From Peptococcaceae bacterium (lineage in GTDB: Bacteria > Bacillota > DSM-521 > Neomoorellales > Neomoorellaceae), in the NCBI GenBank assembly GCA_003509545.1, contig DOLC01000032.1:1-37406 (forward strand): a stretch of DNA of 37,406 nucleotides. Direction: 5' to 3'. Below, piece after piece: positions 15,240-22,953 of this stretch. The notes beneath the pieces were generated by a model. The model was not told where the DNA came from and did no database searches. It worked only from the letters and a program-made list of their open reading frames with translations. Each line of letters opens with the position of its first letter. The stretch's first letter is position 1. A program made the position numbers and the translations under genes.

Positions 15240-16586
15240 TTACCTCTGGTCGAGGAGGAGATAGCTCTTCTTCGGAGATACGTTCTTATAGGCCGGGCGG
15301 ATGATCCTACCGCCACTCACCAGTTCTTCTATTAGGTGGGCGCACCAGCCGGAGATCCTGGCCATGGCAAAGATGGGGGTGTAGAGCTCCACGGGAATGT
15401 TGAGCATCTTATAGACGAAGCCGGAATAAAAGTCTACATTGGGCGCGATGATTTTATCGGCCCGTTTTTCTGCGGCGAAGACCTCCGGGGCCACCCTTTC
15501 GATGGTCAGGTACAGGCCGAACTCGTCCTCCATTTCTTTTTCCCTGGCCAGTTCCGCCGCCTTTTGTTTGAGCAAGACGGCCCGCGGATCGGACAATGTA
15601 TAGACGGCATGTCCAAGCCCGTAAATCAATCCCTTCCCGTCGAAGGCTTCTTTGCGCAGGATCTTGCCCAAATAATATTTAACTTCTTCTTCGTCCTTCC
15701 AGTCCTTAACGTTTTCTTTAATATTCTCCATCATTTCCATGACTTTAATGTTGGCCCCGCCGTGTTTAGGCCCCTTCAAAGAACCTACGGCAGCACCGAT
15801 CACGGAGTAGATGTCGGTGCCGGTGGAGGCGACGACGTGGACGGTAAAGGTGGAGTTGTTACCGCCCCCGTGTTCGGCATGGAGGACCAGGGCGAGATCC
15901 AGTAGTTCGGCTTCCAGCCTGGTGTACTGGTTGTGAGGCCTGATCATATGCAGGAAATTTTCCGCCGTGGACAGTTCTTTTTGGGGCAGGTGAATGTACA
16001 GGCTTTTATTATCGTAATAATGACACCTGGCATGGTAAGCGTAAGCTATCATGAGGGGAAAACGGGCGATCAATTCGATACTCTGCCGGACTATGTTGCG
16101 TATACTCGTGTTGTCCGGATCGGGATCATAGGAGTAAGAAGCTAGGACGCTTCGGGCCAACTTGTTCATAATATTGCTGCTGGGGGCCTTTAAGATCATA
16201 TCTTCCACGAAGCCGTCCGGCAGGCTCCTGTTTTCTGCCAGCAGGCAGTTGAATTCCCGCAGCCTTTCCCGTGTAGGCAGCTCCCCGAAGAGGAGCAAAT
16301 AGGAGACTTCCTCGAAGCCGTAGCGGCCTTCCTTTTGAAAGCCCTGGACGATCTCCCATACGTCGATACCCCGGTAAAGGAGGCGGCCCTTGTCGGGTAT
16401 CCTCTCCCCTTCATCCATAATATAGCCGTGGACCTCACCTATTTCCGTGAGACCTACCAGGACGCCGGTTCCGTCTTTGTTTCGGAGGCCGCGCTTAACA
16501 TTGTACTTTTCGTATAGCTCAGGGTCGATGTAATTGTTTTTTTCCGCCAGGACGGAAAGGTGTTCTATAAGACCTTCTCTTACCAT
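15240..16586 (-). CDS. Citrate synthase family protein
   Basis: This encodes 448 residues. The active-site blocks are HAEHGGGNNSTF (first His region), GLGHAVYTLSDPR (second His) and APNVDFYSGFVYK (catalytic Asp). It condenses acetyl-CoA with oxaloacetate, or a related acyl acceptor, in the cytoplasm. The length exceeds short bacterial type I forms because of an N-terminal extension of about 60 residues (IDPELYEKYNVKRGLRNKDGTG), seen in clostridial homologues. ATG at 16586 is the start. It is monocistronic here, followed by IS607 debris. Si- versus re-specificity cannot be read; the fold is that of si-citrate or methylcitrate synthase. Confidence 0.9.
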   Translation of the reverse strand: MVREGLIEHLSVLAEKNNYIDPELYEKYNVKRGLRNKDGTGVLVGLTEIGEVHGYIMDEGERIPDKGRLLYRGIDVWEIVQGFQKEGRYGFEEVSYLLLFGELPTRERLREFNCLLAENRSLPDGFVEDMILKAPSSNIMNKLARSVLASYSYDPDPDNTSIRNIVRQSIELIARFPLMIAYAYHARCHYYDNKSLYIHLPQKELSTAENFLHMIRPHNQYTRLEAELLDLALVLHAEHGGGNNSTFTVHVVASTGTDIYSVIGAAVGSLKGPKHGGANIKVMEMMENIKENVKDWKDEEEVKYYLGKILRKEAFDGKGLIYGLGHAVYTLSDPRAVLLKQKAAELAREKEMEDEFGLYLTIERVAPEVFAAEKRADKIIAPNVDFYSGFVYKMLNIPVELYTPIFAMARISGWCAHLIEELVSGGRIIRPAYKNVSPKKSYLLLDQR

Positions 16587-17038
16587 AGTAGCACACCCTT
16601 TCCCTCAGAGGTTGAGCCTGTAGATTTATTTCCGAACCGGGGACGAGGCCATGGGCAAAGGAAATGCTTTAGGCGACCGGGAGGAAATGGCCGGGGTTAG
16701 GGTATAAGGAGCAGCACGGGGCCAGCCACACCCGGTGTCGTGCTCTCCCAGGTGCTGGTTTGAGGTCCTGTCCCAGGAAAGGTTATAATTATATTCGTCA
16801 ATAAAGCCCCTTTTCCCTTTTGGTAGTATGAGGTTAACAAAATTTTAACAGGCCAGGGCGCCGGGGAGGTCCTGCCGGCTACGCGAATAAAAATACCCGG
16901 GATCTACGGGTTTTTTATGAGGTAGGGTTCCACTGTTAACTGGTACGGGGGTAATTAAGGGAGAGGCCGTGAAAAATTCGCCGAAGGAGCCTTGTCGGTA
17001 GGGTGCCTAAGAGAGAAAGGGAAGACCGTGGAGGGCGC
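16587..17038. other. Long intergenic region between citrate synthase and the spore protein gene
   Basis: No protein-coding gene is evident. It holds a plus-strand promoter-like sequence (TTGAGG 16760-16765, 18-bp spacer, TATAAT 16784-16789) and about 120 bp further a small hairpin ACCCG...CGGGT followed by a T run (16895-16916). Further downstream a GCCGAAGG string resembles part of glycine riboswitches, but the rest of that consensus is missing. Confidence 0.5.
16796..16916 (+). ncRNA. Candidate small RNA (weak)
   Basis: The plus-strand promoter at 16760-16789 and the short terminator-like hairpin with six or more T at 16895-16916 would define a transcript of about 120 nt with no open frame. 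The terminator stem is only about 5 bp, so this is tentative. Confidence 0.2.
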
Positions 17039-17067
17039 AAAAAATTAGGAGAGATGTCCGTCTCTCC
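17039..17067 (-). terminator. Intrinsic terminator of the spore protein gene
   Basis: On the minus strand, GGAGAGA (17067-17061) pairs with TCTCTCC (17054-17048) around a 6-nt loop, followed by TAATTTTTT (to 17039). Confidence 0.8.
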
Positions 17068-17319
17068 CTAGGGTTTATCCCCTTCCTTCCGCAGGTTTAA
17101 CCGGGTCTTGCGCTCACCTTCTTCGGCCAGGGCCTTTTCTCCGGCCTTAACCAGCTTGCGCACCATGTTGCCCCCGATCTTGCCGGCTTCGCGGACCGTC
17201 AAGTCCTCGCCGGCATTGGCCAGGTCGTCATCCAGACCCAACTCTTTGGCGGTTTCCCATTTCAGCTTATCCAGATGTTCCTCCGTTCGCAGCCTATCGT
17301 TGTCTTTCTTGTGGCTCAC
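17068..17319 (-). CDS. Alpha/beta-type small acid-soluble spore protein
   Basis: This encodes 83 residues. KWETAKELGLDDDL near residues 20-33 and TVREAGKIGGNMVRKLV near 46-62 are the two conserved blocks of alpha/beta-type SASPs, which coat spore DNA and protect it from UV and heat. The germination-protease-like site lies within the first block (WETAKELG). The GTG start at 17319 follows GAGGTG by about 7 nt. The gene shows that the organism belongs to a spore-forming lineage. Expression is expected from SigG in the forespore, but I could not pick a convincing SigG promoter. Confidence 0.9.
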   Translation of the reverse strand: MSHKKDNDRLRTEEHLDKLKWETAKELGLDDDLANAGEDLTVREAGKIGGNMVRKLVKAGEKALAEEGERKTRLNLRKEGDKP

Positions 17320-17433
17320 GGTAATTCACCTCTTCTTTTAGCTTGCCCGGTTTTATCCCTTTGTATGTAGCTATCTTGGCCCCTTGGAGAAGAAGGGAGG
17401 ATTTTTCTATTTTGTGCCGAAAAAATAGTCTAA

Positions 17434-17574
17434 GTACGGGTTAAGGGAAGCCGGTGGGATTCCGGCGCGGTGCCGCCACTGTGAAGGGGAGCCCTTGCTG
17501 AAGGGCCACTGGGGTTTTTCGCCCCGGGAAGGGAGCAAGGAGCTTTGAACCTGAGCCAGGAGACCTGCCCGTAC
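17434..17574 (+). promoter_or_regulatory. Cobalamin (B12) riboswitch
   Basis: The closing helix P1 is GTACGGG (17434-17440) with CCCGTAC (17568-17574). Inside are AAGGGAAGCCGGTG, the B12-box-type GCGCGGTGCCGCCACTGTGA, and GAGCCAGGAGACCTGCC, the most conserved strings of cobalamin riboswitches. An intrinsic terminator follows about 70 nt later, so ligand binding most likely favours termination. The controlled genes are nrdD-nrdG, the B12-independent anaerobic ribonucleotide reductase. Confidence 0.93.
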
Positions 17575-17643
17575 CAACGCGTGCCTTTAACCCACGAGCA
17601 TGGGTAGGGGGCTGCCGGAGGGTAAAGATTAGGCAGGAATTTC

Positions 17644-17685
17644 CCCAACTACGCGGGAAAAGGGCACCTGTAGTTGGGTTTTTTT
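17644..17685 (+). terminator. Riboswitch expression-platform terminator
   Basis: CCCAACTAC (17644-17652) pairs with GTAGTTGGG (17670-17678), followed by TTTTTTT. It lies between the cobalamin aptamer and the nrdD start, as expected for B12-induced transcription termination. Confidence 0.85.
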
Positions 17686-17814
17686 AGTTTGTCAGGGGCC
17701 GGAAAGGGATATTCCCACGAGGGGCCCGGAGTAACGGTTAGGCGATCCCTCGAGGGGGGGAGATATACCACGAGGAACGGCCGGTACCGGGTAACAAAGG
17801 GGAGGGACATATTT

Positions 17815-19899
17815 ATGTTGCCTAAAAAGATCATAAAGCGCGACGGTAGGGTGGTGGATTTCGACCAGGAGCGGATTATTAACGCCATCTTCAAAGCCGC
17901 CCAGGCCGTGGGCGGACATGACCGCCGCCTGGCCTGCGAGCTGGCCAACCAGGTGACGGCTTTGGTGGCCCAGAAATTTGCTGACCGGCTGCCGACGGTG
18001 GAGGACGTGCAGGACCTGGTGGAAAAGGTTCTGATAGAAAACGGTCATGCCCGCACGGCCAAAGCGTACATCCTTTATCGCCAACAGCATGCGGAGTGGA
18101 GGAATTTCCGTAACTTGTTGGTCAATGTAGAGAAAATGGTTCAGGATTACCTGGAAGGGCAAGACTGGCGCATCAACGAAAACAGCAACATGAATTATTC
18201 CCTGCAGGGCCTCAATAACCACATTATCGGGGCCGTTACTTCTAAATATTGGCTGGAAAAAGTATATCCACCGGAAATCCGGCGGGCCCACGAGGAGGGA
18301 GCTATACATATCCACGATCTGCAACTCCTGGCTCCCTATTGCTGCGGATGGGACCTAGCGGACCTTTTAGAGGTAGGCTTTGCCGGGGTGGGGCAGAAGG
18401 TGGAAAGTGCCCCAGCCAAGCATTTCCGTACGGCTTTAGGGCAGATTGCCAATTTCTTTTATACTCTACAGGGTGAAGCGGCAGGTGCCCAGGCGTTCTC
18501 CAACTTTGATACTTACCTGGCGCCGTTTATACGCTATGACGGCCTGGATTACGCGGAAGTGAAGCAGGCCTTGCAGGAATTCATTTTCAACCTGAATGTG
18601 CCTACCAGGGTGGGGTTCCAGACCCCCTTTGTCAACCTCACCATGGATGTGGTGCCCCCCAAGATCCTGGCCGACGAGCCGGTCATCATCGGCGGTAAGC
18701 GGCAGGATGTCTGCTACGGTGAATTCCGGCAGGAGATGGACTGGCTTAATCAGGCCTTTTGCGAGGTTATGATGGAGGGGGATGCCAAGGGGCGTATCTT
18801 TACCTTCCCCATCCCCACCTACAACATCACCCCGGACTTCGCCTGGGAGAGCCCCGTAGCCGAAAAGATCCTGGCCATGACGGCCAAATACGGTATTCCT
18901 TATTTTGCCAACTTCGTCAACTCGGATTTAAAGCCGGAAGATGTGCGCAGCATGTGCTGCCGCCTGAGGCTGGACAACCGCGAACTTAAAAAACGGGGCG
19001 GCGGGCTTTTCGGGGCCAATCCCCTCACCGGTTCCATCGGCGTGGTTACCATTAACCTGCCGCGCCTGGGCTACTTGAGCTCTTCCAAAGGGGAGCTCTT
19101 GAACAGGCTTAAGGCCTGTATGGATCTAGCCAAGGAGAGCCTTATCCTGAAGCGCAATGTTCTGGAGAAGTTCACCGAACAGGGCCTTTATCCCTATTCG
19201 CGTTTCTACCTGCGGCGGGTGAAGGAGCGTTTCGGCAGATATTGGGAGAACCACTTCAACACCATAGGCATCGTAGGCATGCATGAAGCCCTCCTCAATT
19301 TCTCGGGACGGGGCATAGAGGATCCGGAGGGAAGGAAGCTGGCTCTGGAAATCCTGGACTTCATGCGCCGGACTCTGGGGGTGTATCAGGAAGAAACGGG
19401 CCAGCTTTTTAACCTGGAGGCCACACCGGCCGAGGGCACTTCCTACCGCCTGGCCCGGCTGGACAAGTCCTTGTATCCCGCCATCATTACTTCGGGAGAC
19501 GAGGACCCCTATTACACCAATTCGACCCATCTGCCGGTAGATTTCGCCGGCGATGTTTTTGAAGCGCTGGAACACCAGGATGAACTACAGATCAAGTATA
19601 CAGGGGGCACGGTGTTCCATGCTTACCTGGGGGAAAGGATAACGGATCTAACCGCCTGCAGCCGTTTCTTGCAGACGGTTATGAGCCGCTTCCGCCTGCC
19701 CTATCTCACCCTCACGCCGACATTCAGCATCTGTACCGAGCACGGTTACCTGGCCGGCGAACAATGGAAGTGCCCCACCTGCGGCCGGGAAACGGAGGTG
19801 TGGAGCAGGATTGTGGGTTACTACCGCCCGGTAAAGAATTGGAATAAGGGCAAGAAGGCCGAGTTCCTCAGGCGCCGGGTTTTCAGCCTGGCAGGATAA
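17815..19899 (+). CDS. nrdD: Anaerobic (class III) ribonucleoside-triphosphate reductase
   Basis: This encodes about 694 residues. The ATP-cone (residues 1-95, KKIIKRDGRVVDFDQERI) is an allosteric domain. The catalytic barrel contains SMCCRLRLDNRELKKRGGGLFGANPLTGSIG. The C-terminal Cys set (SICTEHGYLAGEQWKCPTCG) probably binds zinc. The glycyl radical motif RIVGYYRPVKNWNKG ends the protein. It reduces NTPs to dNTPs without oxygen, using formate or thiol-type reductants depending on subclass. ATG 17815, behind GGGGAGGG, is the start; upstream in-frame codons lie in the riboswitch leader. nrdG follows after 6 bp. Confidence 0.95.
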   Translation: MLPKKIIKRDGRVVDFDQERIINAIFKAAQAVGGHDRRLACELANQVTALVAQKFADRLPTVEDVQDLVEKVLIENGHARTAKAYILYRQQHAEWRNFRNLLVNVEKMVQDYLEGQDWRINENSNMNYSLQGLNNHIIGAVTSKYWLEKVYPPEIRRAHEEGAIHIHDLQLLAPYCCGWDLADLLEVGFAGVGQKVESAPAKHFRTALGQIANFFYTLQGEAAGAQAFSNFDTYLAPFIRYDGLDYAEVKQALQEFIFNLNVPTRVGFQTPFVNLTMDVVPPKILADEPVIIGGKRQDVCYGEFRQEMDWLNQAFCEVMMEGDAKGRIFTFPIPTYNITPDFAWESPVAEKILAMTAKYGIPYFANFVNSDLKPEDVRSMCCRLRLDNRELKKRGGGLFGANPLTGSIGVVTINLPRLGYLSSSKGELLNRLKACMDLAKESLILKRNVLEKFTEQGLYPYSRFYLRRVKERFGRYWENHFNTIGIVGMHEALLNFSGRGIEDPEGRKLALEILDFMRRTLGVYQEETGQLFNLEATPAEGTSYRLARLDKSLYPAIITSGDEDPYYTNSTHLPVDFAGDVFEALEHQDELQIKYTGGTVFHAYLGERITDLTACSRFLQTVMSRFRLPYLTLTPTFSICTEHGYLAGEQWKCPTCGRETEVWSRIVGYYRPVKNWNKGKKAEFLRRRVFSLAG

Positions 19900-19905
19900 G
19901 ACGCG

Positions 19906-20610
19906 GTGAGGACGGTGGCCGTTAGAGGTATCCACAAGACCAGCCTGGTGGACTTTCCCGGGGAGGTCTGTTCCACCATCTTCTTCGGGGGATGTAATTT
20001 CCGGTGCCCCTGGTGCCATAATGCCGACCTGGTACTGCGCCCCTCGGCTTTGCCAGAGATTCCCCCGGAAGATGTTTTGGCTTTCTTGGACCGGCGGAAG
20101 TCTTTCATCCGGGCCGTCTGTCTCACAGGGGGAGAGCCGACATTGGCCCGAGACGTGGAAGATTTTATTTGCCAATTGAAAGGGAGCGGCTTCAAAGTAA
20201 AAATAGATACCAACGGCACGCGGCCCGCCGTTTTAGCCGGGCTCTTAGAAAAGGGCCTCCTGGATTATGTGGCCATGGATGTCAAAGGGCCGCCGGAAAA
20301 GTATCACCTCCTTACGGGGGTGAAGGCAGACCTCGGAGCTATAGAGGAGAGCATCGCCCTTCTAAAAGACAGCCGGGTGGCCTACGAGTTCAGGACTACA
20401 GTCGTTCCGGGCCTGTTGTTGGAGGAAGATCTCCTGGCCCTCGGGTATATGCTGAGGGGGGCCAAACGGTATGTCTTGCAAGCCTTCAGGCCCGCGGACT
20501 CCGTTATCGACGGATACTACCGGGATATCCCTCCCTGTTCGGAAGCGACCTTAAAGAAGGCTGCGGCAAAACTGGCGCCCTTCTTCGGCCAAGTAGAAAT
20601 AAGGGCCTAA
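19906..20610 (+). CDS. nrdG: Anaerobic ribonucleotide reductase activase (radical SAM)
   Basis: This encodes 234 residues. CNFRCPWCH near residue 30 is the CxxxCxxC SAM-cluster motif. TGGEPTL and DTNGTRP follow. It installs the glycyl radical on NrdD using SAM. The GTG start at 19906 lies 6 bp past the nrdD stop, so the two are translated together. The length (about 234) is that of the longer NrdG/pyruvate formate-lyase-activase-like type rather than the short E. coli form. Confidence 0.93.
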   Translation: MRTVAVRGIHKTSLVDFPGEVCSTIFFGGCNFRCPWCHNADLVLRPSALPEIPPEDVLAFLDRRKSFIRAVCLTGGEPTLARDVEDFICQLKGSGFKVKIDTNGTRPAVLAGLLEKGLLDYVAMDVKGPPEKYHLLTGVKADLGAIEESIALLKDSRVAYEFRTTVVPGLLLEEDLLALGYMLRGAKRYVLQAFRPADSVIDGYYRDIPPCSEATLKKAAAKLAPFFGQVEIRA

Positions 20611-20687
20611 CAGGGGCCTGCCGCTTAATGGGTGTGCGGCCTGGGGACAAGAACTCCGGTTAACGGTTGGGCGAATACCTATCATGA

Positions 20688-20727
20688 GACCTCACCCGGA
20701 TTCTTTTCCCGGTGAGGTCGCTTTTTT
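20688..20727 (+). terminator. Intrinsic terminator of nrdDG
   Basis: GACCTCACC (20688-20696) pairs with GGTGAGGTC (20711-20719), with additional CGG/CC pairing inside. T6 (20722-20727) follows after GC. Confidence 0.88.
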
Positions 20728-20754
20728 GTTGTTTCGCCTTACGCAGACTATAAT
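20726..20754 (+). promoter_or_regulatory. Predicted promoter of the polyprenyl diphosphate synthase gene
   Basis: TTGTTG (20726-20731), a 17-bp spacer and TATAAT (20749-20754). The -35 overlaps the T run of the preceding terminator. The implied leader is about 65 nt. Confidence 0.6.
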
Positions 20755-20826
20755 TTTACCCGGCTATGCTGGTGGGAGTAGGTTACCAGCTCTAGGGCAA
20801 TAATAAGAAAAAAGACAAGGAGGTTT

Positions 20827-21825
20827 TTGGAATTCTTGCTCTGGCCTGCTCTGGAAAAGCTCCTCTCTGAGGCCGTGGCCACGGAAAGCCCTCCCCTACG
20901 GCAACTTTTGGACCCCGTTCTCGCCGGCGGCAAGGGACTGCGTCCCACCCTGGTGCGCATATGTGCCCGTTTTGGGCCCCATGACCCGGCGGAAGTAGAC
21001 AGGGTGGCCGCCGCCATCGAGCTGGTGCACCTCGCCTCCCTGATTCACGATGACATCCTTGACGGCGCGACGGTTCGCCGTCACCGGCCGGCCCTGCATT
21101 CCCTGTACGGCCCCATTCCTGCAGTGCTCGCCGGCGATTATCTCTTCGCCACCGCCTTTTCCCTGCTGGCCCGCAGCCCCCTGGCCGTCCTAAACATTGT
21201 TACGGCCACCATTCGGACCATGTGTGAAGGTGAAATCGAGCAGCGGATGGCCCCAGGAATTAGCGAAGAGGCTTATCTTAGCCATATCGGGAAGAAAACC
21301 GCCTCTTTGATAAGCGCCGCCTGCCGCTGCGGCGGCGTCCTCGGCCGCCTTAAACGTTCGGGGCAGGAGGGTTTGGCCCGTTTCGGCTGGCATTTGGGGC
21401 TGGCCTACCAGATGGCGGATGATTTACTGGATCTCTTGGGACGGTCGGAGGAGATGGGCAAGCCCCGCCTCCAGGATCTGTCCCAGGGCATTATTACCTT
21501 ACCCGTATTGCGGTTCCTCGAACTGGCCTCCCAGGCCGGCTACTGGAGGGAAAAGATAAGCCGAGGTTTAACACCGGAAGAAAGGGAGGAAATAGCCGCT
21601 GCCGTCCACTCCTCGGGATGCTGCGGGTATGCCGGCGAACGGGCCCGGGAGCAAATCGATTTTGCCTTTTCAGCCTTGGAGAGTTTACCTCCGTGTCCTG
21701 CTCGGGAAGAGTTGGTGCGACTGGCCGGCGAGGTGCTGGCTAAAATCGAAGGGCTAAATTACCCCCGCCCTCCGCAGGAAGGAACAGAGGAAAAAGAGGT
21801 AGCAGGAAGGCAGGCCACCCTTTAA
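20827..21825 (+). CDS. Polyprenyl (probably heptaprenyl-type) diphosphate synthase
   Basis: This encodes 332 residues. The first aspartate motif is HDDILD (residues 74-79) and the second is DDLLD (198-202); GGKGLRP and RRHRPALHSLYG are also conserved. It elongates allylic diphosphates with isopentenyl diphosphate to a long chain for menaquinone or other terpenoids. AAGGAGG (20817-20823) is close to TTG 20827; TTG 20836 is an alternative start with 12-nt spacing. The 3' end overlaps the convergent terpene synthase gene by 72 bp. Chain length cannot be read safely from the sequence. Confidence 0.9.
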   Translation: MEFLLWPALEKLLSEAVATESPPLRQLLDPVLAGGKGLRPTLVRICARFGPHDPAEVDRVAAAIELVHLASLIHDDILDGATVRRHRPALHSLYGPIPAVLAGDYLFATAFSLLARSPLAVLNIVTATIRTMCEGEIEQRMAPGISEEAYLSHIGKKTASLISAACRCGGVLGRLKRSGQEGLARFGWHLGLAYQMADDLLDLLGRSEEMGKPRLQDLSQGIITLPVLRFLELASQAGYWREKISRGLTPEEREEIAAAVHSSGCCGYAGERAREQIDFAFSALESLPPCPAREELVRLAGEVLAKIEGLNYPRPPQEGTEEKEVAGRQATL

Positions 21826-22815
21826 CAGAAGAAGCCTTCTGGTGTCTGTTGCCCCCTGGGCCGCTACCTTGGGGTCGGAAAGGTAGAGGGCCGGCAGCCC
21901 CCATACGACCGTCCGGTGGAAAACGGGGTCCGGTAAGGAAGTGGCTTCCTCCATGGCACGCCGCAAGAAATACTGCAGGCGAAGGAGCGTCTCCCTTTCG
22001 CTGCGATAATAAGTAACAAAGTTCAAGTCCTTTCCTTCCCGGTCCTCCTGGCGATCGATATAATAGTCCAGCAAGATATGCAAACCGCCTATCCAGGGGA
22101 AATAGGCGGCGGTCAGGCGTTCCACTTCTTCTGTCGCGATTCGGGGCTTCAGGGCCGCGGCCATAAGGGCGAAGATACCCAGGGTAGATCCGGTGGCTGC
22201 CGCCAACTCCCACCAATTTAGTGGCTCCGGCAGATTCTGCAGCAGGGGTTCCAGCCACTGAATGAGGCGCGCTTCTCGCCACTCTGTCGGAAGGTGCTTG
22301 GTAACCTGGAGTTGGCAATAAAGTTCGCCCAACCAGCGTACCTGGCCCTGGACTTGAGGGTAGGAGGGTAAGGCCCCAAGGGATTGCCGGCAGGCCTTTA
22401 CCAGAGCAGTCAGGTACCCGCCGTCCTGGCGGTAAGGGTAGTCTTGATAGTAATCTTTAAGAGCGTCTCCCGGAGTAAGGGCATCCCTGAAGGCATGATG
22501 CAATTGCCGGAAAGCTTCTTCTTCCTGGACCCCGGCCCGGTCGCAGAGGTTGTCCAGGTAATCGCTTAAGGTCTGCAGGGCCACAAGGGCCCGCAGCAAC
22601 TCTCTATGGCAGTTTCCTTGCCCTACGGCAAAAACGGCGGCCCCCTGGCAGTGGAAACGTTTTAAGGTCAAGCTGGCCAGGGCCTGCTTCTTGAGTTCGG
22701 GGTCGGGACAACGGGAAGCCAATTCGCGCCACCCCTTTAGCTCCCTACCCACTCCCGGGAAGGCCTGGAAGAGGAAGCGCGACATTAGCCCTAAGTGTTC
22801 CAAGACGGCCGGCAT
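21754..22815 (-). CDS. YtpB-like terpene synthase (DUF2600, tetraprenyl-beta-curcumene synthase family)
   Basis: This encodes 353 residues. SDYLDNLCDR (D85 to D92) is the aspartate-rich motif of the DUF2600 family, and DYYIDRQEDREGKDLNFVTYY near 249-269 is the second conserved block. In Bacillus subtilis YtpB cyclises C35 heptaprenyl diphosphate to tetraprenyl-beta-curcumene, a precursor of sesquarterpenes. ATG 22815 follows GGGAG. The gene converges on a polyprenyl diphosphate synthase gene, the enzyme expected to make its substrate. Its exact substrate and product are not known here. Confidence 0.88.
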   Translation of the reverse strand: MPAVLEHLGLMSRFLFQAFPGVGRELKGWRELASRCPDPELKKQALASLTLKRFHCQGAAVFAVGQGNCHRELLRALVALQTLSDYLDNLCDRAGVQEEEAFRQLHHAFRDALTPGDALKDYYQDYPYRQDGGYLTALVKACRQSLGALPSYPQVQGQVRWLGELYCQLQVTKHLPTEWREARLIQWLEPLLQNLPEPLNWWELAAATGSTLGIFALMAAALKPRIATEEVERLTAAYFPWIGGLHILLDYYIDRQEDREGKDLNFVTYYRSERETLLRLQYFLRRAMEEATSLPDPVFHRTVVWGLPALYLSDPKVAAQGATDTRRLLLLKGGLPSCYLFFLCSFLRRAGVI

Positions 22816-22953
22816 GAATTATTATCTCCCTTTACCGGCAACATACCGGATGCACTTCTCTATAGATATTGTGCCCGTCTTAAACTATGTCCAAATAAGT
22901 CACCATAATGTAACTCCATGAAGATGCCCGGCGGCTCTAAGCGACGGACGGAA

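Noticed and set aside
16921..17038. Possible glycine riboswitch (GGGAGAGGCC and GCCGAAGGAG strings on the plus strand)
   Set aside because: The expected CUCUCAGG-type closing strand and the AAAGGACAGAG string are missing, and no gene on that strand follows for more than 700 bp.
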